Positions 23,905 through 31,901 of a stretch of 64,000 nt of DNA are shown here, piece by piece. Made by a program: the position numbers and the translations under genes. How positions within the stretch are numbered: position 1 is the first letter of the stretch; every line of letters begins with the position of its first letter. The stretch covers positions 5,021 to 69,020 of the forward strand of contig JBBQKY010000001.1 in NCBI GenBank assembly GCA_038327385.1. The letters run 5' to 3'. This DNA comes from JAWWPG01 sp038327385. Its GTDB lineage: Bacteria; Actinomycetota; Actinomycetes; Propionibacteriales; Nocardioidaceae. Below the pieces are notes generated by a model, which was not told where the DNA came from, ran no database searches, and saw nothing but the letters and a program-made list of their open reading frames with translations.

Positions 23905-25947
23905 TCAGACGACGTAGATCGTCACGGTCGAGCCGTACGGCGCCATGGCGCCGCCGCCGGGGGACTGTGAAACCACGAAGCCCAGGCCGAAGCTGGGGGT
24001 GTTCTTCTGGACGCTGACGTGGAAGCCGGCCTGCTCGAGCGCGGCTTGGGCAGCGGCGACGCCCGAGCTCCCCACGCCCGGCACCTGGACCAGGTGGGGG
24101 CCCCGGCTCACGACCAGCTTGATGTGGTCACCCCGGTGCCCGGTCCCGGAATCGGGCGATTGGGCGATGACCTGCCCGGCGGCGACGTTGTCGTCGTACT
24201 GCTCGGTCTGGGCGGGCACGAACCCGAGTGAGCGCAGCCGAGAGCTGGCCGCGCTGGCGTCCTGGTGGACGAAGCTCGGGATCGAGATCGGCCTGGGTCC
24301 CTTGCTGACCCGCATGGAGACGGGGGCGCTCCGCTTCAGCGGCGTGCCTGGCAACGGGTCGGCGCTGATGACGGCACCAGCCGCCACGGTCTCGCTCCAC
24401 ACATGCGTCACGTCCCCGACCGACAGATGGACGCCGGAGACCAAGGCGGCGGCCTCGGACTCGCTGAGGCCCGACAGGCTGGGGACGTCGTGGCGCTCGG
24501 GGCCAGCCGAGATCACGGCGGAGACCGTGCCGCCCTCGAGGACGTGCTGACCGGGCCGCGGGTCTGTCGAGATCAGCAGGCCGTCCGGAACCTTTTCGGA
24601 GTACGACGTCCCAGTGACGTCGAGGATGAGCCCTGCCCTTTCCAGCTTCGCGGCGGCGACCGGCTGGCTCATGCCGGTGACGTCCGGCGTGTCCTGGTAG
24701 CGGCCGGCCCCGTAGTACCAGCCGGCAAGGGCCGCCGAGGCGGCCAGCACCAGGACGACGACGAAGGCCACCCAGCCACGGTGCCGGTTGGCTCGTCGGG
24801 GAGCAGACCGTGCCCTCGCGCCGTGCAGCAGCGGCCCGGCAGACTGGTCGAGTGGCGGCGGCTGCGTCATGGTCGTCTCGGGCCGGGCCGAACTCACGCC
24901 GACGACCGTCGTTGGCGCCTCGCTGCCGAACGCGTCCTGGTCGAAGACGTCGTCCGGCGAGGGGCCCCCGGGCCCGCTGGACCCACCGGACCCGTGACCT
25001 GCATAGGCAAGGGAGCCTCGAGCAGTCGACAGGGCTGCCACCGTGGGGGTCAGGTCGTCGGTCAGCTCTGCATCGTCGAGGACCCCGTGGTCGACCGCGT
25101 GGCGGACCCGGCCCAGCTGTTGGAGCATCACGTGGGCGTCCGCGGGCCGCAGGTCCCGCTGGCGCGACGTCGCCCGAGCGACGAATGCGTCCAGGTACGG
25201 CGCTATGCCCGGCACCCGGCTCGAGGGCGCCGGCACATCCTCGTGCACGTGCTTGTAGGCCACCTGGATCGGGCTGTCGCCGAGGTGGGGCTTCTCGCCC
25301 GTCAGCAGCTCGTACAGCAGCACCCCCAGCGAGTACACGTCGGAGCGGGCGTCCGCGACGCCGTCGGTCACCAGCTCGGGTGGCAGGTACGAGACAGTGC
25401 CCATCAGCACTCCACCGGTGGCGGTGGCGCTCGTCGACGAGCTGATGGCGCGGGCCAGGCCGAAGTCGGCCACCTTGACCTGTTTCCGGGGCCCGATCAG
25501 CACGTTCTCGGGCTTGATGTCGCGGTGGATGATCCCGGACTCGTGCGCTGCGGCCATCGCCCGCAGGATCTCCGCCATGACAGCGAGCGCCTGGCCGGGT
25601 GGGAGCGGGGCCCGTTCGCGGATCACGTCGCGCAGCGTGCGGCGCCCGTCGACGTACTCCATGGCGAGGAACAGGACGCCCTCGTCCTCGCCCTGGTCGT
25701 AGACCGCGACGACGTTGGGGTGTGTGAGCCGCGCGGCCGCCCGCGCCTCCCTGACGAACCGCTGGGTGAACTCCTCGTCGTCTGCAAGGGCGTGCGGCAT
25801 GACCTTGAGCGCGATCCGCCTGTCGAGCCTGAGGTCGGTGGCGACGTAGACGGTCGCCATGCCCCCACGGGCGATCTTCGCCTCCACGCGGTAGCGCTTG
25901 TCGAGCAGGCGCCCGACAAGCGGATCAGCGATGGCGGGCTTCTCCAC
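23905..25947 (-). CDS. Membrane Ser/Thr protein kinase with four PASTA domains (PknL position)
   Basis: The 680-residue product has a cytoplasmic Hanks-type kinase domain (about 19-285) with IARGGMATVYVA, the ATP lysine K48, HRDIKPEN (D143), DFG (161-163) and GTVSYLPPE. A disordered linker follows, one membrane helix (VAFVVVLVLAASAALAGWYY), then four extracellular PASTA repeats that in this family bind muropeptides or lipid II. It should sense wall state and phosphorylate division and wall proteins. M. tuberculosis PknL at this place lacks PASTA repeats, from memory; the Streptomyces counterpart has them. The start GTG 25947 follows TAAACT by seven bases. The Rv2175c-like gene diverges from it. 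Confidence 0.92.
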   Translation of the reverse strand: MEKPAIADPLVGRLLDKRYRVEAKIARGGMATVYVATDLRLDRRIALKVMPHALADDEEFTQRFVREARAAARLTHPNVVAVYDQGEDEGVLFLAMEYVDGRRTLRDVIRERAPLPPGQALAVMAEILRAMAAAHESGIIHRDIKPENVLIGPRKQVKVADFGLARAISSSTSATATGGVLMGTVSYLPPELVTDGVADARSDVYSLGVLLYELLTGEKPHLGDSPIQVAYKHVHEDVPAPSSRVPGIAPYLDAFVARATSRQRDLRPADAHVMLQQLGRVRHAVDHGVLDDAELTDDLTPTVAALSTARGSLAYAGHGSGGSSGPGGPSPDDVFDQDAFGSEAPTTVVGVSSARPETTMTQPPPLDQSAGPLLHGARARSAPRRANRHRGWVAFVVVLVLAASAALAGWYYGAGRYQDTPDVTGMSQPVAAAKLERAGLILDVTGTSYSEKVPDGLLISTDPRPGQHVLEGGTVSAVISAGPERHDVPSLSGLSESEAAALVSGVHLSVGDVTHVWSETVAAGAVISADPLPGTPLKRSAPVSMRVSKGPRPISIPSFVHQDASAASSRLRSLGFVPAQTEQYDDNVAAGQVIAQSPDSGTGHRGDHIKLVVSRGPHLVQVPGVGSSGVAAAQAALEQAGFHVSVQKNTPSFGLGFVVSQSPGGGAMAPYGSTVTIYVV

Positions 25948-25954
25948 GGTGCCG

Positions 25955-25960
25955 AGTTTA
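25955..25960 (-). promoter_or_regulatory. Leaderless -10 box TAAACT of the kinase gene
   Basis: On the minus strand TAAACT is followed by seven bases and GTG 25947. An upstream ATG at 26016 would leave only 14 bases to the divergent gene, so the GTG is preferred. Confidence 0.5.
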
Positions 25961-26030
25961 CGTTCGGCCGGCGCGGACCCCGGGCACCGCGCCGAGCCGC
26001 CGTCGGAGCCCACCATGGCAGGGTAGGGCC

Positions 26031-26384
26031 GTGACCGAGCTGCACGAGGACCGGGTGGAGTCCTGGCTGACGATCCCCGCCACGGCGCAGGCGCTCGGCG
26101 CGAGCGCGAGCGAGGTGCGTCAGATGGTGCGCGACCACGAGCTTGCGATGGTACGACGAGACGGCGCGCGTGAGCCCGAGGTTCCCGCGCTGTTCGTCCT
26201 TGACGGGCTCGTCGTGAAAGGACTGCCAGGCACGCTGACCCTGCTTGCCGACCACGGGCTGACGGACCGCGAGGCGATCGACTGGCTCTTCACCCCCGAG
26301 GAGTCGTTGCCGGGCCGCCCGATCGATGCCCTGCGGGAGAACCGCGGGACCGAGGTCCGTCGGCGGGCACAGGTCGTCATCTGA
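26031..26384 (+). CDS. Rv2175c-family DNA-binding protein
   Basis: The 117-residue product has a winged helix-turn-helix near residues 12-60 (WLTIPATAQALGASASEVRQMVRDHEL, DNA-contact helices), followed by the C-terminal part FVLDGLVVKGLPGTLTLLADHGLTDREAIDWLF found in the Rv2175c family. Rv2175c binds DNA and is phosphorylated by the neighbouring kinase PknL, and here too it sits head-to-head with a PASTA kinase gene. A kinase-substrate pair is therefore likely. GTG 26031 follows the kinase GTG by 84 bases. Targets are unknown. Confidence 0.85.
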   Translation: MTELHEDRVESWLTIPATAQALGASASEVRQMVRDHELAMVRRDGAREPEVPALFVLDGLVVKGLPGTLTLLADHGLTDREAIDWLFTPEESLPGRPIDALRENRGTEVRRRAQVVI

Positions 26385-26437
26385 GCAGGGCCGCGCGGCG
26401 CTGCGATCACGAGTTTGTGGAGGCCGGTAAGGGCGCG

Positions 26438-26461
26438 CTCGGCGTCAGTGACGTCACCGAG
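26438..26461. terminator. Possible hairpin between convergent genes
   Basis: CTCGG and CCGAG flank a GTGACGTCA-containing loop that is itself palindromic. The hairpin lies 54 bases after the Rv2175c-like gene and 19 bases beyond the polyprenyl synthase stop. The assignment is weak. Confidence 0.3.
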
Positions 26462-26479
26462 CAGGGGGGCCAGCCGGCG

Positions 26480-27580
26480 TCAGAGCGAGCGTTTCGTCAG
26501 CCGGTCGCTCAGCGTGTGCAGCGCCGTGACCGCCTCCGGGTCCTGGATGTGGGCGTGGCGGAGAGAGAACAGTGCAGCCGACGTCAGCTCGGTGATGACG
26601 GTCTCCACAGCGGCCAGCGCGCCGGTGTCACGCAGGATCTCCTGCACCGCAGCGATGGCTCCCGAGTCGAGCAGCGGGTTGCCCAGCGACGCGTCGAGGA
26701 CCCCCCGCTGGCCCGGGTTGGACTTGTCGAACGCCCGGGCCATCAGCAGTGTGCGCTTGCCGGAACGGATGTCGTCGCCGCTGGGCTTGCCGGTGATGCT
26801 CTCGTCGCCGAAGACGCCGAGGATGTCGTCGCGCAGCTGGAACGCCTCGCCGAGGGGAACGCCGTACGACGACAGCGCCGTGAGCAGCTGCGGGCTCGCC
26901 TTGCCGAGAGCGGCGCCGAGCTGCAGAGGCCGCTCGACGGTGTACTTGGCGGACTTGTAGAGGAGTACGCGCATGGCGTCGGCGCCACTGGTACGACGCT
27001 TGGTCTGCGCGAGGACGTCGAGGTACTGCCCCGCCACGACCTCGCTGCGCAGCCTGTCGAAGTAGACCTGGCCACGGCCGATCGCCTTAGGCCGGAAGCC
27101 GGAGTCGCGCATCAGCTCGTCCGACCAGACGAGAAGCATGTCGCCGAGCAGGATCGCCGCGCTCCTTCCGAACTCGGCGGCGCCTTCGACGCCCGTCTCG
27201 TCGCGCCGCATGCTGGCGAAGGCGCGGTGTGCCGACGGGTTGCCGCGACGGGTTGCCGACGCATCCATCACATCGTCGTGCGTGAGCGCGCTGGCGTGCA
27301 TGAGCTCGATAGCCGCAGCCGCATAGAGAAGCGAGGGAGTTTTCGCCGTTGAACCGCCCGCCGCGCGCCAGCCCCAGTAGGCAAACGCCGGGCGCAGCCG
27401 CTTGCCACCTTCGACGGCTCTGTGCGCTGCTTCGATCAGCGGGTCCAGGTCCGGCCCGAGAGGAGCGAGCTTCTGGTGCTGGCGCGCGAGGAACGACTCC
27501 AGGAGCTGCGTGATCCCAGCCTTGAACGCCGGCGGTATGGGGTCGCGCCCCGTCGGCTCCCCCGATGCGGTGTCCGGCAC
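26480..27580 (-). CDS. idsA: Geranylgeranyl-type polyprenyl diphosphate synthase
   Basis: Adds isopentenyl units to allylic diphosphates. The 366-residue product has GGKRLRP (58-64), the first Asp-rich motif HDDVMD (D102, D103, D106), a second Asp-rich motif QLRDDILGVFGD, and KRTLLMA. Residues just before the first motif are small (S97, A98), which fits products of about C20 or longer. Rv2173 (idsA2) is the positional match. The start is GTG 27580, seven bases after TAGGCT; the frame is open to GTG 27598, but that codon lies inside the promoter. It diverges from metF with 172 bases between. It may supply precursors for carotenoid, quinone or lipid carriers. Confidence 0.87.
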   Translation of the reverse strand: MPDTASGEPTGRDPIPPAFKAGITQLLESFLARQHQKLAPLGPDLDPLIEAAHRAVEGGKRLRPAFAYWGWRAAGGSTAKTPSLLYAAAAIELMHASALTHDDVMDASATRRGNPSAHRAFASMRRDETGVEGAAEFGRSAAILLGDMLLVWSDELMRDSGFRPKAIGRGQVYFDRLRSEVVAGQYLDVLAQTKRRTSGADAMRVLLYKSAKYTVERPLQLGAALGKASPQLLTALSSYGVPLGEAFQLRDDILGVFGDESITGKPSGDDIRSGKRTLLMARAFDKSNPGQRGVLDASLGNPLLDSGAIAAVQEILRDTGALAAVETVITELTSAALFSLRHAHIQDPEAVTALHTLSDRLTKRSL

Positions 27581-27587
27581 ATCTACG

Positions 27588-27593
27588 AGCCTA
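27588..27593 (-). promoter_or_regulatory. Leaderless -10 box TAGGCT of the polyprenyl synthase gene
   Basis: On the minus strand TAGGCT is followed by cgtagat and GTG 27580, so the annotated start is moved six codons downstream of the first GTG. Confidence 0.55.
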
Positions 27594-27740
27594 ACCACTT
27601 GCAGCGGACAAACCGCAAGTAGTCCGCCTTCACCGCCAATCCGGCACCTGTGGGGATACAGGGACGAAAGGGACTAGCCGGTCAGCCGGGCCAGCGTTCA
27701 CGGGTTGGACAGGCGCCGTGGCCAGCGTGCCGAGCCTGCT

Positions 27741-27746
27741 TAGGCT
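27741..27746 (+). promoter_or_regulatory. Leaderless -10 box TAGGCT of metF
   Basis: TAGGCT, then cggcag, then GTG 27753. The same hexamer and spacing occur before yggT at 62011. Confidence 0.6.
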
Positions 27747-27752
27747 CGGCAG

Positions 27753-28739
27753 GTGGCTACCGGGTTCGCATCGACGATGGGTGACACACCCCCCGTCGTA
27801 CGCGACATGCTTGCCACCGACCGGCCGTGCGTGTCGTTCGAGTTCTACCCGCCGAAGGACGACGAGGGCGAGAGAACGCTGTGGCGGGCCATCCGGGAGC
27901 TGGAACCGCTGCGGCCGGACTTCGTATCGGTGACGTATGGCGCCGGGGGGTCGACCCGGGACCGCACCGTCCGGATGACCGAGCGGATCGCCGCCGACAC
28001 GACCCTCACCCCGGTCGGACACCTGACCTGCGTGGGGCACTCCCGCGATGAGCTGCGCAGCGTCATCGGACGGTATGCCGGTGCGGGGGTCCGGAACATG
28101 CTTGCGCTGCGGGGGGACCCGCCACGCGGCCCAGCCGGTGCGGCGGCGGGCTGGCGGCGGCATCCCGATGGGCTCGCGCATGCCGTCGAGCTCGTGGCGC
28201 TGCTGCGCGAGCTCGGGGACTTCTGCGTCGGAGTCGCTGCCTTCCCGCGGGGTCACCCGGAGTCACGTGACCTGAACTCCGATGCTGCCGCGTTTGTTGC
28301 CAAGGCTGACGCGGGGGCGGACTTCGCCATCACGCAGCTGTTCTTCGAGGCGGATGAGTACACCGGCCTGCTGGCGCGGTTGCGTCGCCTCGGGTGTGAC
28401 ATTCCCGTCATCCCCGGAATCATGCCGATCACGAGTGTCGCCCAGATCAGCAGGTTCGCGGAGCTGTCGCAGATCGACGTACCGCCTTCGATCACCGCTG
28501 AGCTGACCACCCTTGACGACGCGGGCCGGGTGCGGGCGCGCGGCATCGAGCTCGCGTCGGATCTGTGCGATGCGCTGCTCGCGGCCGGTGCGCCCGGGCT
28601 GCACTTCTACACGCTCAACCGGTCGACCGCCACGCGGGAGATCTACGACCGGCTTTCGACGGCTTCGATCGTCGCCCCGCTCTCGCAGGATCCGCCGCTT
28701 CGGACGGGTCAGGCTCTGCCGATGGCCTCGGCCACGTGA
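27753..28739 (+). CDS. metF: Methylenetetrahydrofolate reductase
   Basis: Reduces 5,10-methylene-THF to 5-methyl-THF with FAD for methionine synthesis. The 328-residue product has CVSFEFYPPKDDEGE with the catalytic glutamate, FVSVTYGAGGSTRD, HLTCVGHSRDEL, LALRGDPPRG and FFITQLFF-like AITQLFFEADEYTGLL, and PVIPGIMPIT. These are the standard MTHFR stations. The start is GTG 27753, fixed by a leaderless promoter; ATG 27777 is a second option. Its last 31 bases overlap the end of the convergent FAD oxidoreductase gene. Rv2172c, a MetF-like protein, is the positional match. Confidence 0.9.
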   Translation: MATGFASTMGDTPPVVRDMLATDRPCVSFEFYPPKDDEGERTLWRAIRELEPLRPDFVSVTYGAGGSTRDRTVRMTERIAADTTLTPVGHLTCVGHSRDELRSVIGRYAGAGVRNMLALRGDPPRGPAGAAAGWRRHPDGLAHAVELVALLRELGDFCVGVAAFPRGHPESRDLNSDAAAFVAKADAGADFAITQLFFEADEYTGLLARLRRLGCDIPVIPGIMPITSVAQISRFAELSQIDVPPSITAELTTLDDAGRVRARGIELASDLCDALLAAGAPGLHFYTLNRSTATREIYDRLSTASIVAPLSQDPPLRTGQALPMASAT

Positions 28740-30016
28740 GCGGCCTGCCAGGCGACGTACGGAACGGATGCGCCGAGCACGAGTCCGGTGCCGAGACAGT
28801 GCAGTCCCGGGAGCGGCCGCCCCAGAGCGGCGCGCGCGACGGCCGTTCTCCGTCCAGCCCAGCCCGGGAGCGGACCGCCGGCGGGTCGCTCGAGACGTGA
28901 CCTGACGAGGTCGCGTACGTCGAGCCCGCGCCGCGCCATCGTCAGCAGCACGTCGTCGGCGCCGAATCCGTGGGAGGTGACAGTCCAGGCCGGACAGACA
29001 CCCGGACCCACCTCGGTACTGACTACGACGAGGGGCTCGCCATGGAGCACCACCTCCCGCGGCAGCATCGGGGCTTCCGGCGCGAGGGCGAGGTACGAAA
29101 CGGTCCCCCGAGGTCCCGGGGGTGCAGCCGTCAGGGCTGCCGCGCGACGTGCGACGGGGTGGTCGAGCAGTCGGCCGAACACCTGCTGCGGGGACACGGC
29201 GGCCACGACCACATCGCTTCCTAGGAGGGAGCCGTCCGCCAGGGTCACACCGGTCGCCCGGCCGGCGGCGGTGCGCACGGACGTCACCTCGGTGCGGAAC
29301 CTGACCTCCACCCCCCGCTCGTCCATCCGCTCGAGCAAGGCGTCGGTGAGGTCGGCCGTGCCGCCGGGAAACCGCCAGACGCCGAAGGTCCGCTCGACGT
29401 AGGAGTCGACGCTGCGAAAGGCCGGCTCGGTCCTCGGGTCGCCGCCTTCGCGCTGCGCCGGGTAGCCGGCGAGCAGTCGAAGCCGGTCGTCGGTCAACGC
29501 CTCGGCCAGCTCTCGCTCCAGGGACCGCCTGGTGCGGAGGGCGTTGGCCACTTTCCGCTCGCTGAGCCTCACCGGGCCGGCCGGGTTGTCCAGGACCGCG
29601 GTGCGCAGCAGCTCCCAGACATCGCCATGCCTGTCGACGAAGCCCGTCCAGGCCACCCCGGCGCTGCTCCCGAGGGCCCGGCTCACGGCGTCGAGCTGAG
29701 CACCGCGCGACCCGGTCGGCAGGTCGAGGGTCGTGCCGTCCGAGAAGAGATGCCGCCTCGCTGGTGTGCTGGGCTCGAGGTCGACGTACCTCTCGAGCGG
29801 ACGACCGGACTTGCGGAAGAGGTCGCGCAGGACCGCCGGGATCGTGGTTTGCATCGGTGTGGCGTCCCAGCTGGAACCGTCGTGCGATATCCGCTCCAAG
29901 AGGCCGCCCGGGCGCTCCGAACGCTCGCACACGATCACCCGGTGGCCCAGCTTGGCGAGCCTGGCGGCGGTCGCGAGACCACCGAGTCCGGCCCCGATGA
30001 CGACAACGTCAGTCAT
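28709..30016 (-). CDS. FAD-dependent oxidoreductase of the phytoene desaturase type
   Basis: The 435-residue product begins with the Rossmann motif DVVVIGAGLGGLATAARLA, then ERSERPGGLLERIS, and ends in GTGLVLGASVPYVAWQAAHVAE with the FAD-binding helix. FPGGTADLTDALLERM and VRFRTEVTSVRT correspond to the central part of CrtI-type and amine-oxidase-type flavoproteins. The gene lies near polyprenyl synthase, so an isoprenoid substrate is possible, but no carotenoid genes are seen here. ATG 30016 is the first codon of the fold. The 3' end overlaps metF. Confidence 0.8.
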   Translation of the reverse strand: MTDVVVIGAGLGGLATAARLAKLGHRVIVCERSERPGGLLERISHDGSSWDATPMQTTIPAVLRDLFRKSGRPLERYVDLEPSTPARRHLFSDGTTLDLPTGSRGAQLDAVSRALGSSAGVAWTGFVDRHGDVWELLRTAVLDNPAGPVRLSERKVANALRTRRSLERELAEALTDDRLRLLAGYPAQREGGDPRTEPAFRSVDSYVERTFGVWRFPGGTADLTDALLERMDERGVEVRFRTEVTSVRTAAGRATGVTLADGSLLGSDVVVAAVSPQQVFGRLLDHPVARRAAALTAAPPGPRGTVSYLALAPEAPMLPREVVLHGEPLVVVSTEVGPGVCPAWTVTSHGFGADDVLLTMARRGLDVRDLVRSRLERPAGGPLPGWAGRRTAVARAALGRPLPGLHCLGTGLVLGASVPYVAWQAAHVAEAIGRA

Positions 30017-30029
30017 CGCGCATGGCGAC

Positions 30030-30602
30030 TCACCCGACGGTGACCGTGACCGCGTTCGACGTCTTACCGGTGGAGCTGTCCAGCATCCGGAAGTGGTTGA
30101 CGCCGGTCATCGAGGTCTGGACGTAGGTGGCGAAGCTGCCAGTGTGCACGGTCGTCGTGGTCGGGAAGTCGCTGAAGGACCCGTGACCGAGGCTGCGTTG
30201 CACCTGCAACGTCGTGCCGTCGTGGCCGGGATAACCGCCCGTGAGGTTGATCCGCCCGAAGCTTCCGACGCTGCGGGGGCTGGCGACGAGCCTGATCGCA
30301 TGCTGGGCGGGAGGCGGTTTCGATGTCGTCGCCGGCGAGGGCGAGCTCGGCCGGGTGGGCGGAGCGGTGTGCCTGGTCGCGTCACCTGTCGTCGGCAGGA
30401 TGAGGTCCGGGCTCGAGCTCGACGAAGCGCCGCCGATGCCGACGTAGTCGGCGGCCCGGACGGCGATGACGGCGATGATCCCCCCGATGAGAATGCCGAC
30501 CGCGAGGAGAGCGGACAGTCCGATCGCAAGCTGCCGTTGCCAGCTTGGTTCGTTGTCCACAGGTCCTGCTCCGTTGCCTCGATGCTGCCGGTTCGGCCCC
30601 AT
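30030..30602 (-). CDS. Membrane-anchored protein with C-terminal Ig-like region, function unknown
   Basis: The 190-residue product has a polar N-terminus, one membrane helix (IGLSALLAVGILIGGIIAVIAV), a Ser/Pro/Thr-rich linker and a C-terminal domain of about 100 residues with a beta-strand pattern (RINLTGGYPG, TLQVQRSLG, HFRMLDSSTGKTSNAVTVTV), like an immunoglobulin-type fold. It should face outside the membrane. No family is recognised. ATG 30602 is chosen because the frame upstream is arginine-rich and enters the YbaK gap. It lies 13 bases upstream of the oxidoreductase gene on the same strand and may share its transcript. Confidence 0.65.
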   Translation of the reverse strand: MGPNRQHRGNGAGPVDNEPSWQRQLAIGLSALLAVGILIGGIIAVIAVRAADYVGIGGASSSSSPDLILPTTGDATRHTAPPTRPSSPSPATTSKPPPAQHAIRLVASPRSVGSFGRINLTGGYPGHDGTTLQVQRSLGHGSFSDFPTTTTVHTGSFATYVQTSMTGVNHFRMLDSSTGKTSNAVTVTVG

Positions 30603-30675
30603 CGTCGCACGCTGGCACTCGTGCGCGGCAGACGGTTTGCCTCGGCGCGAGCCGTCCCGGAGAGTGGTGCGTCGC

Positions 30676-31173
30676 TCAGCCGACGTCGATCTCGGTCGCT
30701 GCGGTGAGTGCTCTGAGCTCGTCGTACGACGTGTCGAAGACCGCATGAGCATGGCCCGCGGCCGCCCAGATGATGCGATGGGCGGCCAGGGCCCGATCGA
30801 GGTACGTCGTCAGCGGCAGCGGGTGGCCGACCGGCGCGACGCCGCCGATCGCCTGCCCGCTGTGTGCTCGGACGAAGTCCGCGCTCGCTCGCCGCAGCTC
30901 CCGCACTCCGAGCGCGCGCCCGACCAGCACAGTGTCGACGCGGTGGGCTCCTGAGGTGAGGATGAGCACGGGAGAGCCGTCGGCGTCGAAGACCAGCGAG
31001 TTCGCTATCGCACCGACCGGACAGCCGAGGGCGTCGGCGGCCTGCTGGGCGGTGCGTGCCGCGTCCGGCAGGACCCGGACGGAGCCGGTGGCGCCCAGCT
31101 CGCGCAGCCGGTTCATCACGTTGTCGATGCTGGGGTGGCGCAGTGCCGCCGGCTCGGGCTCGTGCTCATGCAT
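30676..31173 (-). CDS. ybaK: YbaK/EbsC-family aminoacyl-tRNA deacylase
   Basis: Members hydrolyse mischarged Cys- or Pro-type tRNAs. The 165-residue product fits the YbaK fold: TAQQAADALGCPVGAIANSLVF with the conserved lysine replaced by N/A positions not certain, GSPVLILTSGAHRVD, AIGGVAPVGHPLPLTTYLD with the GGVxPxG loop, and a late IIWAAAGHAHAVFDTSYDEL. Which tRNA is corrected is unknown. The start is ATG 31173, six bases after TAGCAT, another leaderless start. It diverges from the SOS-controlled cassette. Confidence 0.85.
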   Translation of the reverse strand: MHEHEPEPAALRHPSIDNVMNRLRELGATGSVRVLPDAARTAQQAADALGCPVGAIANSLVFDADGSPVLILTSGAHRVDTVLVGRALGVRELRRASADFVRAHSGQAIGGVAPVGHPLPLTTYLDRALAAHRIIWAAAGHAHAVFDTSYDELRALTAATEIDVG

Positions 31174-31179
31174 CCGGTG

Positions 31180-31185
31180 ATGCTA
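31180..31185 (-). promoter_or_regulatory. Leaderless -10 box TAGCAT of ybaK
   Basis: On the minus strand TAGCAT, then caccgg, then ATG 31173. Confidence 0.55.
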
Positions 31186-31218
31186 GGCCAGCCGCCGCGC
31201 CTTCCCCATTTCTCCTCC

Positions 31219-31303
31219 GCCCTCCCCGGTAGTAAGGAGCAAACCGGGGCCTGCAGGCGCCGCAGAGCCCCCGCTTCGTTCCTTACTACCGCCGGGGGAG
31301 GGG
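31219..31303. repeat. Imperfect inverted repeat with about 30-bp arms
   Basis: GGTAGTAAGGA (from 31228) faces TCCTTACTACC (to 31290); with the outer CCTCCCC/GGGGAGG and inner GGGG/CCCC tracts the arms match at 19 of 22 core positions around a 19-base loop. It lies between two divergent promoters, where a terminator would not be expected, so it may be a small palindromic element. Confidence 0.5.
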
Positions 31304-31337
31304 TGGTGGGTCAGCGGAGACTCTCGGATGGTCGGGG

Positions 31338-31366
31338 TTGACGCGGGGGCGGCGAGCGGGTTTACT
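31338..31366 (+). promoter_or_regulatory. Promoter of the SOS cassette (TTGACG-17-TTTACT)
   Basis: TTGACG (31338-31343) and TTTACT (31361-31366) are 17 bases apart. The start point would fall at about 31373, just before the SOS box. Confidence 0.5.
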
Positions 31367-31377
31367 GAGGGAACGGT

Positions 31378-31393
31378 TCGAACATGCGTTCGA
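31378..31393. promoter_or_regulatory. LexA-binding SOS box TCGAACATGCGTTCGA
   Basis: A perfect match to the Gram-positive/actinobacterial SOS consensus TCGAAC-N4-GTTCGA, fully palindromic. It sits a few bases after the predicted transcript start and upstream of DUF6504 and dnaE2, so LexA bound there should block transcription until DNA damage. Confidence 0.85.
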
Positions 31394-31600
31394 TCCTTTG
31401 AGCGAGCTGCGCAGCTCGCCCGAAGGCGGATCGCCGTGGCGGGGATGGCTTCGACCCCCGTCCCTGCCACGGCCATCTGCTGCTCCTGCTCCTGCTCCTG
31501 CTCTAGCTCCGGCTGCTCACCGGCCGGGCGCACGCTCGGTCCACGGCTGTCCTCCACCCTGGGTTGCCGCATGTCCGCAGGCTCTCGGAAGGTGGTTCGG

Positions 31601-31888
31601 ATGCGCCGGTACGACGACCCGATCGACGTCCGCCGCGGGCTGGTCGCGGGTCTCGACGCACCCGAGCAGTTCGTCTGGCGCGGCAGGCTGTGGGTAGTCC
31701 GGGAGGTCATCGCGCACTGGGTCAGGACGGGCGCCTGGTGGGACCAGGATGACGCGCGTGACCTGCTGGCCGAGCGCGAGGTGTGGCGGGTCGAGGCAGG
31801 GCGGGGACAGGCGGTGTCCGCCGGCGTCTTCGACCTCGCCTTCGACTGGGGCGACGGGCGCTGGCTGCTCGTCTGCAGCAGCGACTGA
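31601..31888 (+). CDS. DUF6504-family protein
   Basis: The 95-residue product reads RRYDDPIDVRRGLVAGLDAP, then FVWRGRLWVVREVIAHWVRTGAWW, and closes with VFDLAFDWGDGRWLLV: a small beta-rich domain typical of DUF6504, which accompanies error-prone polymerase genes in actinobacteria. Biochemical function is unknown. ATG 31601 has GGAAGG ten bases upstream. It ends 13 bases before dnaE2, so the two form one transcription unit under the SOS box about 210 bases upstream. Confidence 0.8.
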   Translation: MRRYDDPIDVRRGLVAGLDAPEQFVWRGRLWVVREVIAHWVRTGAWWDQDDARDLLAEREVWRVEAGRGQAVSAGVFDLAFDWGDGRWLLVCSSD

Positions 31889-31901
31889 TGGGCAGCGACT
31901 G

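Larger units (their letters stand above)
31174..31600 (+). other. 427-base region without a convincing gene
   Basis: From left to right it holds the ybaK promoter, an imperfect inverted repeat (31219-31303), a promoter with a perfect SOS box (31338-31393) and a CTGCTC microsatellite (about 31477-31503). One frame stays open from here into DUF6504 but encodes an odd serine/cysteine run. I see no conserved product in it. Confidence 0.6.

Noticed and set aside
31183..31710. Minus-strand frame with a Glu-Gln run
   Set aside because: The run comes from the CTGCTC microsatellite; the frame crosses the SOS box and promoters and has no start signal.
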